Assembly: GCF_002002925.1 (NCBI RefSeq)
Contig: NZ_CP019511.1
Coordinates: 744,001 to 808,000, forward strand
DNA from: Sphingomonas sp. LM7
GTDB taxonomy: Bacteria; Pseudomonadota; Alphaproteobacteria; Sphingomonadales; Sphingomonadaceae
Length of the DNA stretch: 64,000 bases
Direction: 5' to 3'
A program made the translations under genes and the position numbers. Numbering within the stretch: position 1 is the first letter of the stretch; the number at the start of each line of letters is the position of its first letter. The notes below the pieces were generated by a model, which was given only the letters and a program-made list of their open reading frames with translations, was not told where the DNA came from and did not search any database. This document shows, in pieces, positions 1 through 7,513 of this stretch.

Positions 1-660
1 AAGGGCGATATTGTGCTAGATTCATTCGCGGGGTCCGGCACGACGGGCGCGGTGGCCCACAAAATGGGTCGTCGATGGATTATGGTCGAACTTGGGGATC
101 ATTGCTTTACCCATATTGTGCCGCGCCTGAAGAAGGTAATCGATGGCAATGATCCCGGCGGTATTTCGAAGCCGGTAGATTGGAATGGTGGTGGAGGGTT
201 CCGCTATTATGAGCTCGCTCCCTCCTTGCTGGAGAAGGATAAATGGGGTCGCGAGGTTATTTCGAAAGAATACGATGCTGCAATGCTTGCGCAGGCACTG
301 TGTAAACTTGAAGGCTTCACCTACGCGCCCAGCCCTGATATATATTGGCAGCAGGGGCATTCATCTGAAAGCGACTTCCTCTACGTTACCACGCAAAGCC
401 TTGGGCCGGAGGAATTGGCCGCATTGAGTGAGGACGTCGGCGAGGGCCGCTCGCTGTTGATCCTATGCGCCGCATTCCGGGGCAATGCCGAACTTTGGCC
501 CAATCTCACTGTGCGTAAGATTCCGAACCACATTCGCAGCCGCTGCGAATGGGGGCATGATGACTACAGCCTCAACATCGCCAATCTTCCGCAGGCTGAG
601 GTGAAAGCCGCGCCGGTTGCACCGCAGCCCGGTCTATTCGACGACGGAGATGCCGCGTGA
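1..660 (+). CDS. Type III restriction-modification system, Mod methyltransferase subunit, C-terminal part
   Basis: The frame is open from the first base, so the gene begins upstream of the window. It starts inside the S-adenosylmethionine-binding motif (DSFAGSGTT, bases 19-45), which in beta-class N6-adenine/N4-cytosine methyltransferases follows the catalytic D/NPPY motif; that motif is therefore off the window. About 200 residues of C-terminal domain follow. The stop overlaps the GTG start of the Res gene (GTGA), so the two are translationally coupled. In type III systems Mod recognises and methylates the site and forms the restriction complex with Res. Type III assignment rests mostly on the Res partner. 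Confidence is high for a methyltransferase, slightly lower for the type. Confidence 0.85.
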   Translation, partial: KGDIVLDSFAGSGTTGAVAHKMGRRWIMVELGDHCFTHIVPRLKKVIDGNDPGGISKPVDWNGGGGFRYYELAPSLLEKDKWGREVISKEYDAAMLAQALCKLEGFTYAPSPDIYWQQGHSSESDFLYVTTQSLGPEELAALSEDVGEGRSLLILCAAFRGNAELWPNLTVRKIPNHIRSRCEWGHDDYSLNIANLPQAEVKAAPVAPQPGLFDDGDAA

Positions 661-3335
661 GCAACCTTCGTCATGTGAATGCCATTGCCGGTCGTCTGAG
701 CCTGCGTCAGCCACAGCGTCGCAGTCTTGAGATCCTCGACCGTGTGGCGGAGATTGTGCCGCCGACAAAGACCGCTGACCTCGCCGCCGCCCTTGAGATC
801 ATAAGGAGCGAGTATCCGGGCGTCGTGGATTTCGAACGCGATTTCCCGTCACTCTGCTTCGCGCTTGCGACGGGCGTCGGCAAGACCCGCCTGATGGGCG
901 CATTCATCGCCTATTTGAAGCTGGCGCACGACATCAATAACTTTTTCGTGCTGGCCCCGAACCTCACCATCTACAACAAGCTGATCACCGATTTCACGGC
1001 CAACACGCCGAAATATGTCTTCAAGGGCATCTCCGAGTTCGCCATTTCGCCGCCTGTTTTGACGACCGGCGAAACCTACGAACGGCAAATCGCTTCGGGC
1101 GGGCAGCTTTTCCCAACTACCATCAACATTTTCAACATCGCCAAAATCTCGTCCGAGGTCCGCGGCGGCCGCAGCCCGCGCATCCGTTCCTTTCGCGAGG
1201 AAATCGGCGAGAGCTACTTCGACTATCTCGCCAGCTTGCCTGACCTGGTGTTGTTGATGGATGAGTCACACCGGTATCGCGCCACCGCCGGGATGCGGGC
1301 TATCAACGAACTGAAGCCGGTCCTTGGGCTCGAACTCACTGCGACGCCGTTTGTCGAAGGCACGCGCGGCCCGGTGCCGTTCAGCAACGTCATTTTCGAT
1401 TACCCGCTGGCGCGCGCGATGGAGGATGGCTTCGTCAAGGAGCCTGCTGTCGTCACAAGGCGCGACTTCAATCCGGCGGGCAAATCACCTGATGCCATTC
1501 AAATGATGAAGCTCGAGGACGGCGTTCGCCTGCACGAAAGCGTGAAGGTTGATCTTGAGACCTACGCTCGCGAAAATGGCGAACGGATCGTCAAGCCGTT
1601 TGTCCTCGTTATCGCGCGCGACACGACCCACGCCGCCGAATTGATGAGCCTCATTCAGTCCGAAGCGTTCTTTGAGGCGCGCTACGCCGATAAGGTGATT
1701 CAGGTCGATTCTAGCGTGAAGGAAGAGGAGACCGTCGAGAAGTTGTTGACAGTTGAGCAGAATGACAACCCCGTCGAAATCGTCATTCACGTCAACATGC
1801 TGAAAGAAGGTTGGGACGTCACCAACCTTTACACCATCATCCCATTGCGCGCGGCCAATGCCCGAACGCTGATCGAGCAGAGCATCGGACGCGGGCTTCG
1901 TTTGCCCTATGGAAAGCGCACGGGCGTCATTGCCGTGGACCGCCTGAACATTGTTGCGCACGACCGATTCCAGGAGATCGTGGACGAGGCCAACAATCCC
2001 AATTCGCCCATCCGCTTGAAGCAACTGGTGTTGGATGAAGCCGATTTTGCGCGCAAGACTGTGACGGTCGTTTCCGCACCGACCATCCTTGCAAGCCTTG
2101 GCCTTCAAACCACGCAGTCGGCAGACGGTGCAGCTTCGGCTGGTCCTGCGCCGACCCCGGCCTTCACCAACCCCGACGAAATGCGCGTGGCGCGCCTAGC
2201 ATATGATGCGTTCCGTAAGCTCGCGCGCGAGCCTGACAAGGTGCCGAGCGTGTCCTACCTCTCGCGGCCCGAGGTGCAGGAACAGATCTTCCGGGAAGTG
2301 CGCAGCCAGTATCAGCCTGCGCAGATGGAACTGGAGGGGGTAGCGAAGCCCGTACCCGACATGGCGGCAGTGATCGCGGCTACCGCGAAGTTGATGGCCG
2401 AGCGCACGATCGACATTCCCCGCATCACGGTCATGCCGAGAGGCGAAGTGAAGGCAGGCTTCAAACCGTTCAACCTCGACTTGTCGGGGATGCGCTACCC
2501 CGCACCCAGCGAGGAGCTTTGGGCGAAGCATCTGCGGACTGATCGGGTGGACGTGATCGGTTTGTCGCAAGGCAACCTGCTTGAGCGTCGGCTTGAGGAT
2601 TACGTTGTCAGCGGACTGATCGATTTTCCCGACATCGCCTATGACGAACAAGCCGACATGCTCTACGAGCTGGCGGGGCAAGTTGTGCGCCACCTGCTGA
2701 CCTACCTCTCCGAAAAGGACGCCGGCCAGGTTCTAGCGCTACATCAGCGCGATATTGCTCGCGCGGTCCACGCGCAGATGCAGGATCATTTCTGGAAAGA
2801 CGATACGGTCCAGTATCATCACGAGGTGCGCCAAGGCTTCACCGAGTTGAGGGAAAGCGCCTACACCACGTTGCGGGAAGCACCGCTTAATTACCGCGTA
2901 CCGCCCACCGACAAGAGCAACATGGCGCGCTACCTGTTCGGTGGATTCAGCAAATGCCTATCCACTGTTACCAAGTTCCATTCGGATTCCGAACGGAAGC
3001 TGGCGGTCATCCTTGAGCGTGAATCACTTAAATGGATGCGTCCGGCCAAGGGGCAGTTTCAAATGTTCTATCGCAGCGGCAACGACCATCTAGAATATCA
3101 GCCTGACTTCGTCGCCGAGACGGCAGATTGCATCCTCATGCTTGAGCCTAAGATGGCGACGCAGATGCAGGACAAGGACGTGTTGGCAAAGCGGGATGTT
3201 GCGATCCAATGGTGCGGTTGGGCAACCGACCACTCCCGGACCTATGGCGGCAAGCCGTGGAGGTACGCGCTTATTCCTCACGACGCGATTGCGGAGAACA
3301 TGACGCTCGAGTTTCTCTTAAGGCAGTTCCACTAA
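657..3335 (+). CDS. Type III restriction enzyme Res subunit (DEAD-like helicase with PD-(D/E)xK nuclease)
   Basis: The 892-aa protein is the ATP-dependent translocating and cleaving subunit. Visible motifs are Walker A ATGVGKT at residues 71-77, a DESH Walker B/motif II at about 202-205, a helicase motif VI (QSIGRGLRL) at about 407, and near the C-terminus a PD...EPK nuclease signature (P816, D817, E830, K832). Length and order fit the Res family. Translation starts at GTG 657, overlapping the Mod stop by four bases. The gene is followed after three bases by the end of an opposing open frame, so the locus is tightly packed. All core motifs look intact, so the system is probably active if the upstream part of mod is intact. 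Confidence 0.92.
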   Translation: MSNLRHVNAIAGRLSLRQPQRRSLEILDRVAEIVPPTKTADLAAALEIIRSEYPGVVDFERDFPSLCFALATGVGKTRLMGAFIAYLKLAHDINNFFVLAPNLTIYNKLITDFTANTPKYVFKGISEFAISPPVLTTGETYERQIASGGQLFPTTINIFNIAKISSEVRGGRSPRIRSFREEIGESYFDYLASLPDLVLLMDESHRYRATAGMRAINELKPVLGLELTATPFVEGTRGPVPFSNVIFDYPLARAMEDGFVKEPAVVTRRDFNPAGKSPDAIQMMKLEDGVRLHESVKVDLETYARENGERIVKPFVLVIARDTTHAAELMSLIQSEAFFEARYADKVIQVDSSVKEEETVEKLLTVEQNDNPVEIVIHVNMLKEGWDVTNLYTIIPLRAANARTLIEQSIGRGLRLPYGKRTGVIAVDRLNIVAHDRFQEIVDEANNPNSPIRLKQLVLDEADFARKTVTVVSAPTILASLGLQTTQSADGAASAGPAPTPAFTNPDEMRVARLAYDAFRKLAREPDKVPSVSYLSRPEVQEQIFREVRSQYQPAQMELEGVAKPVPDMAAVIAATAKLMAERTIDIPRITVMPRGEVKAGFKPFNLDLSGMRYPAPSEELWAKHLRTDRVDVIGLSQGNLLERRLEDYVVSGLIDFPDIAYDEQADMLYELAGQVVRHLLTYLSEKDAGQVLALHQRDIARAVHAQMQDHFWKDDTVQYHHEVRQGFTELRESAYTTLREAPLNYRVPPTDKSNMARYLFGGFSKCLSTVTKFHSDSERKLAVILERESLKWMRPAKGQFQMFYRSGNDHLEYQPDFVAETADCILMLEPKMATQMQDKDVLAKRDVAIQWCGWATDHSRTYGGKPWRYALIPHDAIAENMTLEFLLRQFH

Positions 3336-3338
3336 GCC

Positions 3339-3506
3339 TTAGTGCCGCAACTCCTCAGCCTCCTGCACCCAGCGAGGCAAACGGTTACCGTACGACACAG
3401 CCCGTTGTCCCATAACGCTTCTTGGAGGCCAGTCGCGAGCTCTTTCGAAATTTTGACACTGACGCGATGTAACAGCATCCCCGACGATCTTAGCGGTTTC
3501 GGCGCT
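3339..3506 (-). pseudogene. Short open frame without a start codon, probable 5'-truncated gene remnant
   Basis: After the exonuclease stop, the minus strand continues in the same frame through one more stop and then stays open for 55 codons to a TAA. The encoded peptide has coding-like composition and ends in RLPRWVQEAEELRH, but no ATG, GTG or TTG occurs before an internal ATG at codon 32. It could be the 3' end of a gene whose start was lost, or a 24-aa peptide from the internal ATG. Its stop lies four bases beyond the stop of the convergent Res gene. No family is recognised; the coding claim is inference. Confidence 0.35.
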
Positions 3507-3527
3507 TCAGCCGGGTGCTGCGTTATC

Positions 3528-4079
3528 TCAAGATTGGCCGTCCTTCTGAAAGAGAGCGACGGCTAGGGAAACAAGGTGCCGCATCGCATCGTCTCCTGCA
3601 CGGTGACGAATTGGTTGGCGGTCTTGCCACAGCGCCATCCGCGAGCGCTGATCCGGCGACAGCAAGCGCACGACCTCGTTCCAGCCGGCCAGTTCGAACG
3701 TTGGTCTAACCTGAGCGGCGTGAGCCAGGTGGCGCAGCCATCTGAGATCGTGCTCCCCGCCATCGCAGTACACGATGTGATCCCTGAGCAAGGCATTCGC
3801 ATGCTCCAGCGCCCATCTCGGGCTGATGCCCTGATCGAGTTCGTCACGTGTAATGCCGTGTATCTTCTCGCTCTCCGGCATCCATATTCGGTGACGAAGC
3901 CAGGCTTTCGTCGGCTTGATCAGGACCGACCAAGAACTGATCGGAGCATCGGGCTCCATCCACCGGGCAATGCCTACCTCGATCGGGTAGGTGAATTCGC
4001 CCAGACCGCTCGCTTCAAAATCCAGAGTGAAGAGTGGCCAAGGGATGATTGCTCCGTCCAGCTGGATGGCTGACGGCAT
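3528..4079 (-). CDS. DEDDh-type 3'-5' exonuclease (RNase T / DNA polymerase III epsilon superfamily)
   Basis: The 183-aa product carries the Exo I motif LDFEASGLG near its N-terminus (D and E of DEDDh), an ELAGWNEVVRLL segment in the middle and HRAGDDAMRHL at the C-terminus, which supplies the final H-x4-D pair. Such stand-alone exonucleases are found in mobile elements; the substrate here is unknown. ATG 4079 is chosen because the protein then begins just before the exonuclease fold. The frame is open further upstream to 4160 and joins the zinc-finger gene in the same frame, interrupted only by one TAG (4161-4163). The gene may therefore be the C-terminal half of a fused protein broken by a nonsense mutation. 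Confidence 0.8.
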   Translation of the reverse strand: MPSAIQLDGAIIPWPLFTLDFEASGLGEFTYPIEVGIARWMEPDAPISSWSVLIKPTKAWLRHRIWMPESEKIHGITRDELDQGISPRWALEHANALLRDHIVYCDGGEHDLRWLRHLAHAAQVRPTFELAGWNEVVRLLSPDQRSRMALWQDRQPIRHRAGDDAMRHLVSLAVALFQKDGQS

Positions 4080-4160
4080 CTCGCTCGCGGGCACTGTCAC
4101 GTTGCGACCGATCCCCGTCGGCCTGAAGCCAACCCCGTGCTCATCGCACAAAGTTCGGTG

Positions 4161-4427
4161 CTAGCCGGTCTGGCTGATCCGCAACTCGCCGGACGCGCCG
4201 CACAGCTCGCACATCGTCCGCGATCGCGTTTCCGCGGCTCGAACCAGCGACTCGGCTTGGGGCTGGGATGTCTGAAGATAGACGCGAAGCCAACCGAGCT
4301 TCTGCTTCGCCTCGCTGACCACGATATCGGGATCGATGTCGGCAAGCGCGGTCATCAGATCGCGGTATAGCGGGTGCCAACCCAGCGGCAGATGCTCCAG
4401 CCAGCGGAGATTTTCCCCAGCCATCAT
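4161..4427 (-). CDS. Small treble-clef zinc-finger protein, cut by an in-frame amber codon
   Basis: The 88-aa product starts at ATG 4427, overlapping the preceding stop by four bases. It ends with MCELCGASGELRISQTG and then TAG. The bases after the TAG continue in frame with HRTLCDEHG, the usual second half of this C-x2-C...C-x2-H finger, in which the position of the stop is commonly a tryptophan (from memory of such sequences). TGG to TAG would be a single change. As it stands the finger is incomplete, and the downstream exonuclease either initiates separately at 4079 or was once fused. Function of the zinc-finger family is not established. Confidence 0.65.
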   Translation of the reverse strand: MMAGENLRWLEHLPLGWHPLYRDLMTALADIDPDIVVSEAKQKLGWLRVYLQTSQPQAESLVRAAETRSRTMCELCGASGELRISQTG

Positions 4428-4738
4428 CGACCCTTCCCGCATTCGTGCGGCCGATCCGCCGCGCTATCCTCGAGAATGACATGAGCCCGCGGTCGCAGCG
4501 CTGATCGGTACCTGATCGAGCAGAGCGCCATGACCGTCGCGAAGACCGCGACGGTCCAGGCTGAAAGCGCGATCGGGGCAGTCACCTTAATCGGCGCGGG
4601 CAGGATGGCGATCGCCACAATCGACATCAGCGCCGTGGCGCCAGCAACGGGCGGCGCGGGGCGCAAGATCGGATCGAGCATCACCAGGGTCTGGAGAGCG
4701 ATCAGGGCGAGGATCAGCGGCGCTGCAAGATCATACAT
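4424..4738 (-). CDS. Small membrane protein of unknown function
   Basis: The 104-aa protein starts MYDLAAPLILALIALQTLVM and has about three hydrophobic stretches (residues roughly 4-20, 30-50 and 55-75) followed by a charged, basic C-terminal tail. The ATG at 4738 overlaps the stop of the upstream gene by eight bases, and its own stop overlaps the next start (ATGA). It therefore belongs to the minus-strand operon of this island. No family is recognised; a small inner-membrane component of a transfer or maintenance function is possible but unproven. Confidence 0.65.
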   Translation of the reverse strand: MYDLAAPLILALIALQTLVMLDPILRPAPPVAGATALMSIVAIAILPAPIKVTAPIALSAWTVAVFATVMALCSIRYRSALRPRAHVILEDSAADRPHECGKGR

Positions 4739-5027
4739 CGGATTTGCCTTCCCCGATCGAGCGCTCATCACGGGCGGCGTTCGGGAGTGCCCCGTCGAGG
4801 ATGGCTCGCACCAGAGCCCAAACGCCATCGGATCGCCGATGGCCATGGATGACGAGACTGGATTGCCAGCCTCCGGCGCCGCTACCAGGGTCGGCGGCCT
4901 GTGACGTCGTGACCGAGTAGCTGCTGACATTGGCAAGATCGCTCTCGTTCGCGATGCGCATCTCGCCGATCACGTGTTTTCGTGACTTGTCGCCACCAGG
5001 CCAGATTTCGGCGGTGATCATTAGCAT
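4731..5027 (-). CDS. Conserved-looking small protein of a mobile-element operon, unknown function
   Basis: The 98-aa product begins MLMITAEIWPGGDKSRKHVI and has a compact alpha/beta look: an initial strand, a KHVIGEMRIANESDLANVSSY segment, then a hydrophobic helix near the C-terminus (ALVRAILDGAL). A purine-rich GAGAGAA lies upstream of ATG 5027, supporting this start over longer frames. The gene overlaps the next one by eight bases. Similar short proteins occur in alphaproteobacterial integrative elements as far as I recall, but no biochemical role is known and none is claimed. Confidence 0.65.
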   Translation of the reverse strand: MLMITAEIWPGGDKSRKHVIGEMRIANESDLANVSSYSVTTSQAADPGSGAGGWQSSLVIHGHRRSDGVWALVRAILDGALPNAARDERSIGEGKSDV

Positions 5028-5125
5028 TGGATATTCTCTCTTTTTGAAACGCCGGCTGAAGCTAGCAATGGAGCCGGGAAGCTGGCGCCGACATGACAAG
5101 GCCAACGCCCGGTGGGCGTCATTCG

Positions 5126-5614
5126 CTAGCGGTAATGGGCGTAGAACCGGGCGAAGTAGCTGAACGTGGGCAAGGCACCGGCGTCCACCTGCTCGAGGAC
5201 GACCTTGAGCTCGGGCGACACAAACACAGTGTTGAATGGTGCCAGATCGGCAGCTCCGGTCCGGATCTCGGCATTGTTGGCGACGTGCGGTCCAACCCGA
5301 AGCGCCAGGTGCCTGCGAAACTCGACTTCGTCACGGGCAAGCCTCGCCATGAACTGGAGCACCGCACCCTCACCGGTCGCGCCGCCATCCACAGCGGCCG
5401 TGAACAGCCGTGGCATCGCGTTCGGCGGATGGGCGGGTTCCCCGAGTTCCCAGAGATAAAGCGGCGATCCCTGCGTCTGGATCGTGCCCGGTTCGCCGCT
5501 GGCGAGAATCTGGCGTGCCCGCTCGAGCGCGCGTTGATAGCGGGGCAGATAGCTCGCTCCATTGGCGGCGATCCTTTGCGCGAGTTCCTCGACGCGCATC
5601 TCCTCGGATGCCAT
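5126..5614 (-). CDS. Hypothetical protein of the island operon
   Basis: The 162-aa product starts at ATG 5614, whose A is the last base of the preceding gene's stop codon (TGATG), indicating translational coupling. The N-terminal half is helical and charged (EELAQRIAANGASYLPRYQR, then ERARQILASG). The centre holds the segment LYLWELGEPAHPPNAMPRLF, and the C-terminus is rich in aromatic residues (TFSYFARFYAHYR). No signal peptide, membrane segment or known catalytic motif is visible. Unknown function; co-transcription with the relaxase-like gene upstream suggests a role in mobilisation or maintenance. Confidence 0.65.
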   Translation of the reverse strand: MASEEMRVEELAQRIAANGASYLPRYQRALERARQILASGEPGTIQTQGSPLYLWELGEPAHPPNAMPRLFTAAVDGGATGEGAVLQFMARLARDEVEFRRHLALRVGPHVANNAEIRTGAADLAPFNTVFVSPELKVVLEQVDAGALPTFSYFARFYAHYR

Positions 5615-6264
5615 CAACGCTCACCCCGCCAATCAGCAAGACGAGGCTGCCAGGCTTCCCAGGCGTCGGCTTGCCCCTTATCGGAGCACATCCGCGTGTT
5701 GGTTTCGCCGAAGCCATTGGGGCCCAACTCACGCGCCAGCACGATCGCATGGATGTGCGGCTTGTTCTCCGAACCAGCCATGCCGGGTAGATGTGCCACG
5801 AGGATGACGGGATGAGCCCGCTCGACAGTGAAATGCTGGCGGGCAAAGGCGCGGACGACCTCGTAACCGACATGATAGGGCTCGTGGAACGGAAGCTCGA
5901 TCTTCACCTGAACCAGCGCATGGCGCTCGTACATGGGCAGCGTCTCGTCGAAGCGGGCGACAAGATGGGCAAGCGTGGCATATTCTCCCGGCGCGAAACG
6001 CGGCAGCAGCACTTCGAAGCGAGCCGCGGTTCCGAAGGCCAGATCGTTCCCGACCCGGATCTTCTTCTCGACCCACGGGCTGATGCCCGCCCGGGGCCCA
6101 TGCCCTTCCCACCATTTGCGTTCGAAGTAGAAGCCGGGCTGGGACCCGGCACCATTCGAGAACTGTTTCAGCTCAGCTGACGCGGGCAGATCGGTCGATG
6201 CCAGGGGTACTGCTGCCGGCTTCGCCTTGGTTGCAGTTTTCCGGGCAGTTGGATTGCGAGCCAT
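5614..6264 (-). CDS. Short MobA/MobL-like protein with a His-x-His relaxase motif
   Basis: The 216-aa protein has a basic, low-complexity N-terminus and then a core ending in NKPHIHAIVLARELGPNGFG (H170 and H172). This resembles motif III of MobA/MobL (MobQ) relaxases, where NPH-x-H is followed by a GFG segment and a W-x-x-W-rich region; here AWEAWQPRLADW follows. The preceding stretch (ELPFHEPYHVGYEVVRAFARQHF) also resembles the region before motif III. The N-terminal tyrosine motif of a full relaxase is not evident, and the protein is far shorter than a complete relaxase. It may be an auxiliary or degenerate nicking protein. The ATG at 6264 is three bases after the upstream stop. Confidence 0.6.
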   Translation of the reverse strand: MARNPTARKTATKAKPAAVPLASTDLPASAELKQFSNGAGSQPGFYFERKWWEGHGPRAGISPWVEKKIRVGNDLAFGTAARFEVLLPRFAPGEYATLAHLVARFDETLPMYERHALVQVKIELPFHEPYHVGYEVVRAFARQHFTVERAHPVILVAHLPGMAGSENKPHIHAIVLARELGPNGFGETNTRMCSDKGQADAWEAWQPRLADWRGER

Positions 6265-6267
6265 GAC

Positions 6268-6771
6268 TTACGCCTCCACCAGACAAGCGGATGCGATCCG
6301 GCGCGACATCCGCGGGGGCATGTCGGATGCGGCGCGGTTATCCAAGATTTCGAGCCCGAAAGCCGTCGCGCGAAGGACAGGACCCGCTCCGATATCCGGC
6401 GCCATCCGCATGCCGTTCTCGACAGGCGTGCCCAGATACCGCCGGTACCAGCGGGGCTCGGACCTGAGCTTGATGTCGAACGTCGTGCCACGCAGCGTGT
6501 CATGCCGGAGGATGATAACGTCGTGGTTGGTCGCGCGCGCGAGGGCATCGTACTCCGCGAACAGCAGCGGGCGAGCACATGCGGTCCCTGCCAGGATGAT
6601 ACCAGCCAAGGGCAGCACCAGGCACCCCTGCAACTTCGGACCGGCGCTACCAGGCGGATGGATCAGCGCTCCCATCGTGTGGACAGTGGCAAGCATGCGG
6701 CGCTGCACCGTCGGACTCGGATGCGGCAGAACGTCGTCCGAACAGGTGCGGTCGTTCAGGTTTAGCTTCAT
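6268..6771 (-). CDS. Hypothetical protein with one hydrophobic segment
   Basis: The 167-aa product starts MKLNLNDRTCSDDVLPHPSP at ATG 6771, preceded by AAGAGAA at suitable distance; a longer frame back to 6849 lacks a good ribosome site. Residues about 47-65 (LQGCLVLPLAGIILAGTACA) form a hydrophobic segment that could be a transmembrane helix. The remainder is a mixed alpha/beta region (HDVIILRHDTLRGTTFDIKL, then SEPRWYRRYLGTP). Followed after three bases by the MobL-like gene. No family is recognised. Confidence 0.6.
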   Translation of the reverse strand: MKLNLNDRTCSDDVLPHPSPTVQRRMLATVHTMGALIHPPGSAGPKLQGCLVLPLAGIILAGTACARPLLFAEYDALARATNHDVIILRHDTLRGTTFDIKLRSEPRWYRRYLGTPVENGMRMAPDIGAGPVLRATAFGLEILDNRAASDMPPRMSRRIASACLVEA

Positions 6772-6829
6772 AGTGGATTCTCTTCGATTAGGCGGCGACA
6801 GCAGAGCGGGGGTCGCAGCAGGCTCTTTT

Positions 6830-7033
6830 TCATCCTCGTGCTTTGCCAACCGGCCTCTTCATTCTCGATTTGGGGAAATGTGCGCTGCGAGCGTCAGCGC
6901 GGGCCGCTTTGGGCCCCAGTTCTTCGGCACGACGCATGTCGGCCCCGAGTGCTGCAGCTTCGGCCGCTTGCCGCAAGTGCTCGTGGCATGAAACATCCGA
7001 AAGATCGCTCGGCCTCGCGGACGGCTGCATCAT
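6830..7033 (-). CDS. Possible small basic protein heading the island operon
   Basis: A 67-aa frame starts at ATG 7033 with AGGCGA six bases upstream. The product (MMQPSARPSDLSDVSCHEHL...) has an alanine-rich helix (LRQAAEAAALGADMRRAEEL) and a very basic C-terminus (KSRMKRPVGKARG). It lies 58 bases before the next gene on the same strand. Support is only start-site quality and position; the surrounding frame is open much further upstream with arginine-rich nonsense, so this may be chance. Confidence 0.35.
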   Translation of the reverse strand: MMQPSARPSDLSDVSCHEHLRQAAEAAALGADMRRAEELGPKAARADARSAHFPKSRMKRPVGKARG

Positions 7034-7513
7034 GGCTCGCCTGCAATTTTCCTCAATCGATGCTGGTCTCAGCTTCACCTCGGCTTCTAGGCGCGAGCCG
7101 CAGGGCGGAGCCTGACAAGCGCAGCTGCGCCTCCTCCGGCCGCGGACGAGCGGCTTTCTCGGGTCCGCCGGATTGTCCAGCGCGATCGGGGAAGGGTATT
7201 CGCCAGAATTGCGGCGCAATCGCGTGCGTCGTCTTAGGCGACGGCGTTTGACATCGGCCCATGCGCGGGGCGCTGGAGCTGATAAGCGCGGGCGGACGAG
7301 AGCCCATCGGGATCGACGTTCAACCGTCGCAGGCATACCTTGCGCGATTGGCGCGGAAGGTCGCGAACCAGAGCCGGTGGCGCGGGCGCGCGAGGGGTCC
7401 AAGGGGATCCCCGGCATGCCTTTTTCTGCGCACGCAGAAAAAGAATAGCATGTTCTTCTTTTCTAGCACCGAGTGGCTCTGGTACTATCAGTACGCTGGG
7501 GCGGAGGCGAGTA
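7034..7513. other. Divergent intergenic region between the two mobilisation transcription units
   Basis: About 480 bp separate the minus-strand operon from the plus-strand Mob/Pre-like gene. I see no convincing gene: the open frames on both strands are arginine- and proline-rich and look like GC-bias artefacts. The right-hand third contains a cluster of palindromes (7420-7494) described separately. The position, immediately before a relaxase-like gene, is where an origin of transfer and divergent promoters would be expected. Confidence 0.5.
7420..7494. promoter_or_regulatory. Palindrome cluster, candidate oriT or operator
   Basis: There is a perfect 11-bp inverted repeat with a 2-bp spacer (CTTTTTCTGCG at 7420-7430, complement at 7433-7443). 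It is followed by an overlapping imperfect GAAAAAGAA/TTCTTCTTTTC repeat to about 7463 and a second perfect repeat GTACT-ATC-AGTAC at 7482-7494, which ends 19 bases before the ATG of the Mob/Pre-like gene. Mob/Pre-type relaxases nick within palindromic sequences just upstream of their own gene. The known nick consensus is not recognisable here, so an operator or terminator is equally possible. Confidence 0.4.
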
